Source of the DNA: Glomus cerebriforme
Lineage: Eukaryota; Glomeromycota; Glomeromycetes; Glomerales; Glomeraceae
NCBI GenBank assembly: GCA_003550305.1
Contig: QKYT01000330.1
Coordinates: forward strand, 108,282 to 125,843
Direction of reading: 5' to 3'
DNA: 17,562 nt
A program made the position numbers and the translations under genes. Below are positions 9,034 through 16,741 of the stretch, in pieces. Numbering within the stretch: position 1 is the stretch's first letter; every line of letters starts with the position of its first letter. The notes under the pieces were generated by a model. It was given only the letters and a program-made list of their open reading frames with translations, did no database searches and had not been told where the DNA came from.

Positions 9034-9289
9034 AAAATCTTACATATTTCTTTAAACATGATATTTTTGGCCAAATACAATGATTATAAAAAGAGGATTG
9101 TTAAATGTTACCACAGATAATTTTTACCACAATTTGTCTAACAAATTAATTTAGCTTTATAATTATTCGAAAGTAATTTTTTAACTAAAAAAAAAAATAT
9201 TATTTTTGTATCATTTTATTTAATAATTTATTTATAAATTAAATTTGAATTTTATTAATAAATTTATAAATGTTCCCATCTAATTAATA
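9034..9289. other. Gene-free AT-rich spacer
   Basis: About 255 bases between the protease-like pseudogene and the minus-strand zinc-knuckle remnant. It is AT-rich with an A run at 9187, and nothing coding is seen. Confidence 0.55.
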
Positions 9290-9878
9290 CATTTCTTATG
9301 CTCACAACTATGAGTATTATGACCAATACCTTTGCAATAATTACAATATATATTTACCTCCACTTTTTTGCATCTCTAAATTATGATTATGTTGTGAGGA
9401 TTCACCTGAATTATCATTTTGTTATCCTGAATTTTGGATTACTTCTTTAAGTTGATTTGCTTTTTTTTTCACTATCTAATTTATTCATCCTATATGAAAA
9501 AAATTAATAAAGATTTATTTATTGTTAATATATGTACATAAAATACTGACTTTACTTACATGTAATTTGTATTATTAGTATTTCTAACATGTTTTTTATA
9601 CATTTCTTAAGACAAAACTTCTGCCAGTAATTTATGCTTTAGGAGCTGAGATGGTCCAAAATTGGAGAAAATATTTTGGCAATATGTATACTTCAAATCT
9701 CATGAATGGTAATCTAATCAATGCATTTAATTAAGGAATCTAAATTTGATACGTAGTCAACTTTAGCAAATTTATTATCTTTTATTGAAACTGCATCATC
9801 TTTTTGTTCATTACAAAATTCTTCTTGGTCTTTATTACTTAATTCTTAAATGGTCATTTCCTTATCAAAATCATTTAC
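9290..9878 (-). pseudogene. Decayed minus-strand gene ending in a CCHC zinc knuckle
   Basis: The upstream exon starts after an acceptor-like TTTTTTATAG at 9879-9888. It reads VNDFDKEM..., EEFCNEQKDDAVSIKDNKFA, KVDYVSNLDSLIKCID and, after stops, IHIAKIFSPILDHLSS and NYWQKFCLKKCIKNMLEILI. An intron with donor GTAAGT (about 9561) and acceptor CATATAG (about 9495) follows. The next exon has small frame slips and reads MNKLDSEKKSKS, then NDNSGESSQHNHNLEMQKSG. It ends with CNYCKGIGHNTHSC at 9345-9304, a perfect C-X2-C-X4-H-X4-C knuckle, followed by EHKKCIN and TAG. A C-terminal CCHC knuckle in a nuclear-type multi-exon gene is common in Mutator-like and other DNA transposon proteins, but no transposase core is visible. 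The transposon assignment is therefore only a guess. Confidence 0.5.
9304..9345 (-). other. CCHC zinc knuckle motif
   Basis: Fourteen codons on the minus strand spell CNYCKGIGHNTHSC, with spacing C-X2-C-X4-H-X4-C and glycine before the histidine, as in retroviral-type zinc knuckles. The motif is intact inside an otherwise broken gene. It binds nucleic acid in known families. Confidence 0.75.
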
Positions 9879-9888
9879 CTATAAAAAA

Positions 9889-10150
9889 GCAAAACAAAAC
9901 TTTTAATTAAGCATTATTGGTATAATAAATCAATCTTAATTATTGTTAATTATAATATTTTCATACTTTATAACTAAGAAAATCTTTCTAATTTTCAATT
10001 CTTTTAGCATGATAAAACAAACTTTGTTTATTTGTTGATGTTGACTCATAATGTAAGATATTTCCTAATAGTTGCATTAATCAATTTAAAGTATCTATAA
10101 TTTATTTATTTTTCTTGCCATTCAAACTATTTTTTTCTATCAAGATGTAA
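9889..10150. other. Gene-free spacer
   Basis: AT-rich DNA between two remnants. I could not follow a protein-like frame through it on either strand. Confidence 0.5.
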
Positions 10151-10152
10151 TT

Positions 10153-10375
10153 AATCTGCTTGAGAACACTCCTGAATGGATATATGATGCTGAAAAATCA
10201 GAAATGAAGTAACAGATATCAAAATGCTTGAATATGAAGTTAATGATAATAATGATAAAATAACTCATTATCAGAGATGAATTTAATCTGACCTGAAGAT
10301 TATATTAACAAAAAAATCATGAAAAGAAAAAAAGTTAAAAGGAAAAAGAAATAACAATATGGATGAAAAAGTAAA
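10153..10375 (+). pseudogene. Inverted, internally deleted copy of the coiled-coil gene's 3' end
   Basis: Reads NLLENTPEWIYDAEKSE, then after a one-base slip near 10205 EVTDIKMLEYEVNDNNDKIT. This matches, on the opposite strand, the stretch ENTSEWAYDAKKI...ATDVKMLEYRVNDNNNKMTQ at about 11490-11600. DNA similarity resumes after an internal deletion at GAGATGAAT(T/C)T(A/G)ATCTGACCTGAAGAT. A second deletion then removes the exon end and most of the intron, and the copy continues into the basic segment AAAAAAATCA(T/C)GAAAAGAAA, the counterpart of 11317-11280. Because the last bases of the intron (ATATTA) remain, the copy arose at DNA level and not from spliced RNA. Both copies carry the same in-frame TGA. 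Confidence 0.6.
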
Positions 10376-10408
10376 AATAAGTTTGGTATATACAGGTAAA
10401 ATGATGTC

Positions 10409-10470
10409 AAATTGGGGCTCATTTAGGTCATTTTAGGATATTCTAGAATAACCTAAATGAGCCCCAATTT
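10409..10470. repeat. Perfect 20-bp inverted repeat with palindromic loop
   Basis: AAATTGGGGCTCATTTAGGT at 10409-10428 is the exact reverse complement of 10451-10470. The 22-base loop itself ends in the perfect palindrome TATTCTAGAATA at 10439-10450. It also carries a second CATTTTAGG that partly repeats the left arm, so two alternative foldings exist. A run of T follows directly. Perfect arms in a decayed neighbourhood suggest a recent origin or active maintenance. It may be a tiny foldback element or the internal junction of an inverted duplication. Confidence 0.8.
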
Positions 10471-10492
10471 TTTTTGTTTTTCTTCAGCAGGG

Positions 10493-10575
10493 TACCCAAT
10501 TGATGACCAAATTTTGGCATAATTCGTGCACATCAAAGTTATCAATCAGATATCTGCAAGGTTATCAATTGGGTA
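10493..10575. mobile_element. Small inverted-repeat (MITE-like) element
   Basis: TACCCAATTGAT at 10493-10504 and ATCAATTGGGTA at 10564-10575 are perfect 12-bp terminal inverted repeats. Allowing one mismatch they extend to TACCCAATTGAT(G/A)ACC. The 83-base unit has no frame. Its left edge lies in GGGTACCCAA, a string that recurs at 13089 and 13477 beside the foldback element. No convincing target-site duplication can be seen. Confidence 0.5.
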
Positions 10576-10796
10576 TTTACTTTGTATGCAATCGGATATA
10601 TATATATATATAACAATATCACTAGTAGAAATAGGACAATTCGGCTTAAATTTGATCAGGTTGAATATAGGTCGAATGATGATCTAACCTGTGAAATTAA
10701 GGTTAATTTTTTTGACACAGTTAGGTTGCCAATCATTACAAATTTGAAAAGAAAATTTGGCTATCATTCATACTTTATTAGATTTTAAAAAAAAGC
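10576..10796. other. Non-coding stretch with microsatellite
   Basis: Starts with an AT microsatellite at about 10596-10611. A less AT-rich part around 10640-10760 has short inverted pieces (CAGGTT/AACCTG). A frame of 68 codons crosses it but begins at TTG and has no protein-like character, so I do not call a gene. It leads into the minisatellite at 10797. Confidence 0.45.
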
Positions 10797-10935
10797 AAAT
10801 TCGACTTTTAAAAACTAATATTTAACCTTTAAAAACCATAAATTCGACTTTAAAAAACCAATATTCAACCTTTAAAACCATATATTCAACCTTGAAAAAA
10901 TAATATATTTGATCTTAAAAACTAATAATTCATTC
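10797..10935. repeat. Minisatellite, 21-22-bp unit, about 6 copies
   Basis: Successive units start at about 10797, 10818, 10839, 10861, 10881, 10903 and 10925. They follow the pattern A(A/T)ATTC(G/A)AC(C/T)TTTAAAAACCA. The units are diverged but the period is regular. No coding role is evident. Confidence 0.7.
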
Positions 10936-10972
10936 TAGTTTGACCTATTTATCAACAATATTCGTTCTATAT

Positions 10973-11075
10973 AAAGCGTCTAATATAATATAATATAATA
11001 TCCTATAAAACTACCAAAAAAGCCATATAATATATAATAATAATGTCCTATAAAACTACAAAACCCATATAATAA
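10973..11075. repeat. TAATA microsatellite and 45-bp direct repeat
   Basis: A run of TAATA units at about 10981-11000 is followed by two copies of TCCTATAAAACTAC...CCATATAAT. These start at 11001 and 11046, a period of 45. The second copy has small deletions. Simple-sequence expansion is the likely origin. Confidence 0.6.
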
Positions 11076-11209
11076 TATCTGTTTAATAATATAAAACTAA
11101 CTATACAATATAAAAAAAATAAAAAGAGAAAAAAGATAAAGTTATGAAAGAAAGACGTATGTAATATTTGACTTGAAAACTTCTTTAATGGTGTAAAGAT
11201 CAGAATTAG

Positions 11210-12790
11210 TTATGAATCAGAATATATTACTTTCATGTTGAAAATAGTGTTAATAGTTTCTTCTTCTAGATCAGCTTTTTTTCTCCTTTTGACTCCTTTC
11301 TTTTCGTGATTTTTTTGCTAATATAATGTAAATAATCTTAGTTTGTGATAAAATTAATAAAAACTAATTCAACTTACCGATTGCAAGCTTTCACCAATTT
11401 TGTCTAAATCTTCAGGTCAGATCAGATTCATCTCTACCAAATTTAATAAATAATCTAAATTCAGATCTGTTAAACTCGCATCATCATATTGAGTCATTTT
11501 ATTATTGTTATCATTAACTCTGTATTCAAGCATTTTGACATCCGTTGCTTTGTTTCTGATTTTTTTAGCATCATATGCCCATTCAGAAGTGTTTTCAGGT
11601 GGGTTGCTATATGTGAAATAAGTATTATCATTGTATATTTACTTCTGCTACTTTTTCGCATGTTGAATTTCCTCAGTAGCGGGTCTAACACATCCCGAAG
11701 TAAGTACTTCAACTATTAAAAACAAAGATAAAATGAAGGCTGAATAAATACTAAAATAAATAAATAACAATCAATTGCTTTATTATCTTTTTTGAACGCC
11801 ACTCATAGTCGTATACATGCAAAAATCACTTATTATCTGTCAATTTTTGTCACGTTTTATCTTTCAAGTCTGATTGTTCAATAGAATGGTACCCATTTTG
11901 AACGAGAATTGATAGCAGTTCATCATTATCAAATTTCTGTAAATTATTATCATTTTGCTCGTAAAGCTTGATGATCATTTTGAGTCTTCTGTTTTTTTTT
12001 GTCAAATGTATAAAGATTAATTGTTAAATAACTCAAAAAGAATTATATTAAAATAAAATACTACTCATTTCGAACAAGCGGACATTTATATGCATACATC
12101 GATCATCTCTGTCTAATTAGCCTAATTGTCACTTTCTTATTCTATCTCTTTTATGCTTATGTATCGATCATAACCAATTAGACAATTGAGTGACTGATGG
12201 ATTATAATGCCCACTCATCAATTTCTTTAATTTGGGAATCAATTTCTTGTAGATCTTATCTAACTGTTTGATGAAAGTCTTGTTGTAATCTAACGTGTAT
12301 TCGTCAGGAATTTGGCCTTTCAAAATATGTTTTATTTCAGACTAAATAATAAAAAATTAAAATTGAATAGTAAAACAGCTGTATACATAAGTTTAATTAC
12401 AAACTAATAATTCTTATCCTTGCTGCTATATCATTAGCTTTATCTGAAGATCTTTCTTTCGATTTTAATCTTTTTTTAGATCATTCTGTTAGTAAAAGAT
12501 TAGTAATTGATCAAGATATATGAATTTGTTAATATCATTTGAGTTCACTTTGGAGAGCTTTGTTCTCTTCATATAGTTTGTTCATTTCAATTCCAAATAT
12601 TTTATTATACTTATGTAACAAGATATTCTCCCCTTCTACTTGCTGAAGACTACCTTCTAAATTGTCTATTTTTCATTTTAACTTGGTTACTATTAATTAT
12701 TCTCTATATAATTCATCCCAAAGTTAACCATTTTCAGTTATCAATTTATTGACTTCTGTTATAAATTTCACATTGAGAAATACATATATG
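11210..12790 (-). pseudogene. Decayed multi-exon coiled-coil gene of unknown function, minus strand
   Basis: Reading leftwards: an exon at about 12790-12538 encodes a coiled coil (KFITEVNKLITENG, ENILLHKYNKIF, LYEENKALQSELK). An exon from 12485 follows a TACTAAT branch and an ACAG acceptor (SKKRLKSKERSSDKANDIAA). An exon at 12341-12168 is clean over 57 codons (SEIKHILKGQIPDEYTLDYN to PSVTQLSNWL). After TGA the frame continues with IHKHKRDRIRK and DRDDRCMHINVRLFEM to about 12060. An exon at 11990-11850 reads IIKLYEQNDNNLQKFDNDEL. An exon at about 11695-11378 reads VRPATEEIQHAKK and SEWAYDAKKIRNKATDVKML. Intron 11377-11318 (60 bases, GTAAGT to TTAG, phase 0) precedes a last exon 11317-11210 with a basic, nuclear-localisation-like KKGVKRRKK and a TAA stop. 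About nine internal stops fit former Gln or Arg codons. Some junction phases could not be resolved. It could belong to a transposon protein, but no catalytic domain is visible. Confidence 0.55.
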
Positions 12791-12793
12791 TTG

Positions 12794-12931
12794 TGCGTCA
12801 AATGATGATTTGCATCAGATGCAGCTATCGCGTGTCAGATGTCAATTGATACTTAACATGTATCAGTTAATGATTGTCAACTGAGGTGCATTAACTATCA
12901 TCTGACGCAAGTCAGCTGTTATCTGATGCAA
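12794..12931. mobile_element. Imperfect inverted-repeat element with TCAGATG motifs
   Basis: Left arm 12810-12841 (TTGCATCAGAT, CAGCT, TCAGATG) pairs with right arm 12899-12931 (CATCTGACGC, AGCTG, ATCTGATGCAA) with small gaps. An outer GCGTCAAATGAT at 12795-12806 also matches the inverse of ATCATCTGACGC at 12897-12908. An inner TGATAC/GTATCA pair sits near 12850-12870. The composition is more balanced than the flanks. It resembles a small non-autonomous foldback or MITE inserted just upstream of the coiled-coil pseudogene. Confidence 0.45.
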
Positions 12932-13122
12932 TTTATTTTAATCCTTTTTTTTATGCACGAATTTTTTTTAAAAAAAAATTTTACATTTTTTATCAAACAA
13001 TATTATTTTATTAATTTTATTATTTCTTACTAGCTAAAAATAACACTGGTCAAAAACTGATCTATCTTACAGATATCTTATAAATATCGGGTACCCAAAA
13101 TGCAGAAAATCTACTATACATC
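12932..13122. other. Spacer with a GGGTACCCAA motif
   Basis: AT-rich spacer. GGGTACCCAA at 13089-13098 precedes a near copy, GGATACCCAA, at 13123, the start of the foldback element. ATATCGGGTACCCAAAATG and ACATCGGATACCCAATATG form a 34-bp-spaced direct repeat. The spacer may be part of an older or nested copy of the same element. Confidence 0.45.
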
Positions 13123-13484
13123 GGATACCCAATATGTATACTATAGAATTAAAAAATACAATTTATTAATTATCTCTCTATCCAGTAATTATAAAAAGAT
13201 AAAATATAGCTCATTCGATTCGCCTCACTAAGACGTATCGAATGGTACTAATTTCACATTTCTAGGTGTGATAGATACTGAGATATTTGATAAATCATAA
13301 AAAAATAAACAAAAAATGCAATATCTCGATATCTATCACATCTAGAAATGCGAAATTAGTACCATTCGATATGTCTCAGTGAGGCGAATCGAATGAGCTA
13401 TATTTCATCTTTTTATGATCACTAGATAGCGAGATAATTAATAAATTGTATTTTTTAATTCTATAGTATACATATTGGGTACCC
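13123..13484. mobile_element. Foldback element with 164-bp inverted arms
   Basis: Positions 13123-13286 align to the reverse complement of 13321-13484 over all 164 bases without a gap. I count 12 mismatches, 11 of them transitions. A 34-base A-rich spacer lies between the arms. The termini read GGATACCC on the left and GGGTACCC on the right. No protein is encoded. The structure matches a non-autonomous foldback transposon or MITE, and a transcript would form a long hairpin. The LTR of the retrotransposon begins two bases after the right end. The family is unknown to me. Confidence 0.85.
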
Positions 13485-13602
13485 AATGTTAATATGAAAC
13501 ATTACTGCGCCGATTTACTGTGCCGTACTGTACCACTCTATGATCATGATTTCTATGATCACGGTGATCTTAATGATAGTAGTGATATTAATGATCTTAG
13601 TN

Positions 13603-13629
13603 ATAGTTAAGATAGTTAGGATAGTTAAG
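13603..13629. repeat. Three 9-bp tandem repeats in the LTR
   Basis: ATAGTTAAG, ATAGTTAGG and ATAGTTAAG follow each other directly. The preceding 60 bases hold many TGAT(C/A) repeats. Short repeats in U3 often act as enhancer-like elements, but that role is only inferred here. Confidence 0.6.
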
Positions 13630-13713
13630 ATCTTTATTATATTTATTTTATTTATTATATTTATTATATTTACAGTAAGATAGTTAATATCTTTTTATTA
13701 TATTTTATTTTTG

Positions 13714-13720
13714 TATAAAT
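13714..13720 (+). promoter_or_regulatory. LTR TATA box
   Basis: TATAAAT in the middle of the LTR lies 50 bases before an AATAAA signal, which is the normal order in an LTR promoter. Confidence 0.5.
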
Positions 13721-13763
13721 ATCCTGAGAATTTTATTAAGTTCTCTTCAGTTCTTGTAATTTC

Positions 13764-13769
13764 AATAAA
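13764..13769 (+). promoter_or_regulatory. LTR polyadenylation signal
   Basis: AATAAA follows the TATA box by 50 bases, and an AATAAAATAATAAAATA stretch surrounds it. This places the R region of the LTR around 13740-13800. Confidence 0.5.
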
Positions 13770-13947
13770 ATAATAAAATATCTTTTACCTTAAAAATCCT
13801 ATACCGTTTACCAATTAAAGAGCGAACTGTACTCAACAAACATAAATTATTGTTACCTTTATCGTTATAAACTTAATTAATTTTTATTTGAACTGGAAAA
13901 GAAAAGTTAAAGATAAAGGAATCAAGAAAACAATTAGACGTAACAAG

Positions 13948-13961
13948 TGGTGATTCCTGCC
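13948..13961 (+). other. Primer-binding site for minus-strand DNA synthesis
   Basis: TGGTGATTCCTGCC starts two bases after the LTR. TGG is complementary to the CCA end of a tRNA, and its distance from the LTR is usual for Ty3/gypsy elements. I cannot name the tRNA without a genome tRNA set. Confidence 0.55.
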
Positions 13962-14002
13962 AGGTTACCTCTTTAATTGATAGTATAGAAAAGAAAGAAT
14001 TA

Positions 14003-14640
14003 AAAGATTAGAAATGCCTTGAGAAATGCATAAACTTTAAAGAGATTGAGATAAATACAGCAATACATACTTTGAGATATTACTCAAATTTTCCACTAAA
14101 CGAAGACCATTCTTGTCATATTTGTTATTCAGTACCATCATTACACTCCATAAACACTGCTTTTAGAAATTTTTGGATTTGGATTAATCATATATTTAAT
14201 GCAAAAACTTATACAGCCTATACCATTACAGCTTTTAATCTATTCAATTATTTAGTTTCAACTACATTATCTGGACAACAAAGTAATCAGTTACCTTCAG
14301 TACTTATACGTTTACTCACCAGTATTTGATATCTAAGGAGACCTTTTTCATCTGAAGTTTTATTTAATTATACATTAGGAATAGCTATTAGAACCAATTG
14401 TTTCGAATACCCCATTAATATATATATTTTTGATGAGGCATACCAAGAATTATTAGATCAACTTATTGTATCTGTACAACAAGATCGATACCTGTTAAGA
14501 CAAATTAGTGTACCATCACCAGTATCTTCAGAAGAATCAATTAGTCCAACAGAATTAATTAACGCCACACTGACATCACCAAATCTTGCTAGAACACCTA
14601 CACCGCCTATTCTTATACAAACTTCACTGAATCTTTCATG
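14003..14640 (+). pseudogene. gag, N-terminal part (broken)
   Basis: Frame 2 is open from 14003 and reads protein-like sequence: KEIEINTAIHTLRYYSNFPL, then CHICYSVPSLHSINTAFRNF, then FNYTLGIAIRTNCFEYP and ELLDQLIVSVQQDRYLL. It ends in a Pro/Thr-rich linker (about 14580-14640). TGA at 14327-14329 interrupts it where a Trp would fit. No ATG opens the frame. An ATG at 14014 is one base out of frame, suggesting a lost start. The frame slips by one base between about 14610 and 14640 into the next gag segment. Confidence 0.6.
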
Positions 14641-15990
14641 TACCCTACACCTACACCACCAAATACACCACCTAACGTAAATATGGCTAACGCATAGGAA
14701 TTAACAGCTCTTTATCAGCAAATTTTTGGACAAAATGGAGTTAGATTGGATGCTATCGCCAATGCAACCCAAAACACTGAGAGAGTGACTGTTAAAGTTG
14801 ATATTTTTAGCGGTGCAGAAGGAGAAGACCCAGTAGAATAGTTAAAGACTTTTAATAGAGCTGCAATAACTAACAGATGGACTACTGAAACTAGAAAGAA
14901 AGCTGTCGCTAGAGGCTTTCTTAAAGGAGCAGTTGCTGATTAGTTTGAAAGTGTTACAGGAAATATAGGAAACCATTTTAATGCAGGAGCAAATAATGGA
15001 CAAAACTTCACGGACCTTTTCAATGAACGATTCNTAAGTGAAACAAAGAAAAACCAATGGTATCAAGAGCTAACGTCCTTANGCNAAAAGAGCGATGANT
15101 CAGTNNACTCCTATGCCAATAAGTTCAAGAAGTTAGCAGATCGAGTAGACTTACAAGATGCNGCCCAAAAGAAGAGGATGTTCNTAATGGNACTTAATCC
15201 TGCTTATACTCCACTTGTATACGCTAACAATCCTGCTACTCTAGAAGCTGCTATAACTTCTGCTAGAATAGTAGAAATTGGGTTTAACTTTGCATTCAGA
15301 ACTACTAAGACACAAGCAACTACTACCACCTCAAGCTTTAAAGCAAAAATTTCAGAAACTGAAGTTGATGAACTAACTAAAAAGTTGGAACAACTTACTA
15401 TTAACTATGCCAACCTTACAACTGCCTTACTAGCTCAACCACAGGAAAGGAGAAGCCGTCCACCAATGAATCAAGGAACACCTAGGAATAATAACTTTAA
15501 TACACCTAGGCCAAGTGGAGCTAATTTCAAATGCTACAACTGTAATCAACCCGGACATATGGCTAGAGATTGCCCTTATCCAAACTAAAGATACAATTGC
15601 CAATCTAGACCTACTAACGTACCTAGAACTCCTAGATATAAAACTAGAGATGTAAATTATCTAGATGACTTCGAGTACGATGAAGAGTACGAGAAAAAAT
15701 ATGAGGAGGATGATGGAGAGGAATACGAAGTTTATCTAAACACCCGCTCAGGACCCTATCCTCAAAGTCCAGTTTCAAAGAATAGGAGAACACAAAGAAG
15801 CAAATCTAGAAGAGAGGAAAATTTAAGAAAAACTCCTCGCTTTAACATACCTGCTAATACTGAGGAAATGGAAGATGTTGAAGTTCAACCACCTGTAACT
15901 ACCACTACTACTTCCTCAAGCAAGACTACCAAGACTCCTAGAAGAAGATTGTTACCAGCACCTATTGAGCAACTAACTGAGTCAACGTAG
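14638..15990 (+). pseudogene. gag, capsid-like and CCHC nucleocapsid part (broken)
   Basis: Frame 1 runs from a Pro/Thr linker (PTPTPPNTPPNVNMANA) through a capsid-like helical region. Typical gag stretches there are VDIFSGAEGEDPVE, LKTFNRAAITNRWTTETRKK and ARGFLKGAVAD, then SYANKFKKLADRVDL. Next come a Thr/Ser linker and the zinc knuckle CYNCNQPGHMARDC at 15532-15573. Stops at 14695 (TAG), 14839 (TAG), 14941 (TAG) and 15586 (TAA) lie in frame. The TAGs at 14839 and 14941 fall where related Gag proteins have Trp. After 15588 the frame stays open through an acidic and then basic, Ser/Thr-rich segment to TAG at 15988. Nine Ns between 15034 and 15191 make some residues uncertain. Confidence 0.8.
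15532..15573 (+). other. gag CCHC zinc knuckle
   Basis: CYNCNQPGHMARDC fits C-X2-C-X4-H-X4-C exactly, with the usual aromatic, Gly-His and basic residues. In retroelements it binds the genomic RNA. Confidence 0.9.
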
Positions 15991-16740
15991 CTACCTACTT
16001 GCAAAACTTACCTTGTGGATTATCCGTAGGACAAGCTGCACATGTTATTCCTACTTATCATTCTGGTTTATTTAGAGCAGTAAGAAGATCAAGAGAAAAA
16101 GCACAACAAGATGGAACCCAAGAAGCAAATTTAGCAGACAGCGATGAAGAACCAACTACTGCTGCCAAATGTACTCTTAGAATTGGCCAAAAAGCACAAA
16201 CTGCTATCGTAAATAGCGGAGCAGCCACAAGTATCATGATTAAAGCCTTCTTAAATAAATTAGGATATGAAATTGATAGACTATCTAAAATGATCGTAGT
16301 TACTGCAAATGGAGCAAGAACCAGATCCTTAGGAATAGTCGACAACATCCCTATAGTTATAGGAAAGATAGAGATTCCTATGTCTTTCCAAGTTCTAGAT
16401 TCTAAGGATGAAGTTCTTATTCTAGGAAATAACTGGTTGAAAGAAGCAAATGCTACTATGAGTTGGGAACAGTCAACCCTCACTATTCACAAGCATAACA
16501 TTACAGTCAGAATTCACATTACTTTTACCAAAACGGCTAAGGTGACCACTCAAGAGTTAAATTATGATTCTGATGATAATTATTATGAAGATGAACTCTT
16601 GGATGAATACTATGTCTATTATTCAGACATGACCGATGAAGAAGAAGCTCCTAAGGATAAAATGACCTATAACCCCTGGAGTAATGTTTATTCTCCATAT
16701 AACTCCAAGGAAGAACCTGAAGATGAAGAATCCAAGATAA
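15984..16740 (+). pseudogene. pol, aspartic protease (retropepsin) domain, active-site Asp changed
   Basis: The frame, which starts one base out of phase with gag near 15984, reads NLPCGLSVGQAAHVIP, then the protease core. The active-site triad position reads Asn-Ser-Gly (AAT at 16212-16214) where retropepsins have Asp-Ser/Thr-Gly, so the enzyme would be inactive. The flap-following motif LILGNNWLKEAN at about 16416-16451 matches I-L-G-x-D-W-L, again with Asn (AAC at 16431) for the usual Asp. An acidic, Tyr-rich stretch (about residues 190-250) links to RT. The frame then slips near 16738. A long open frame on the opposite strand (16058-16483) is a shadow. Counting from TTG at 15999, the motif Asn is residue 72. 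Confidence 0.8.
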
Positions 16741-16741
16741 C

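Larger units (their letters stand above)
13487..13945 (+). repeat. 5' long terminal repeat
   Basis: The 459-base segment begins TGTTA and ends TAACA, the short inverted ends typical of LTRs. It is followed two bases later by TGG of a primer-binding site. It contains a TATA box (13714), an AATAAA signal (13764) and short tandem repeats in the upstream (U3-like) part. The boundaries are inferred from these signals because the 3' LTR is outside the window. One N lies at 13602. Confidence 0.7.

Noticed and set aside
10582..10788. 68-codon plus-strand frame after the MITE-like unit
   Set aside because: It starts at TTG, begins in an AT microsatellite and runs into a minisatellite, with no homology or introns.
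11494..11712. Longer open frame on the minus strand over the coiled-coil remnant
   Set aside because: The other minus frame matches the duplicated copy at 10153-10290 at peptide level, so this longer frame is a shadow. The plus-strand frame at 11489-11719 is rejected likewise.
14327..15588. In-frame TAG, TGA and TAA codons as evidence for a variant genetic code or programmed readthrough
   Set aside because: All three stops occur, together with frame slips and active-site changes. Ordinary decay explains them more simply.
16058..16483. 141-codon open frame opposite the protease
   Set aside because: It is the antisense of a well-supported retropepsin domain and has no recognisable motif.
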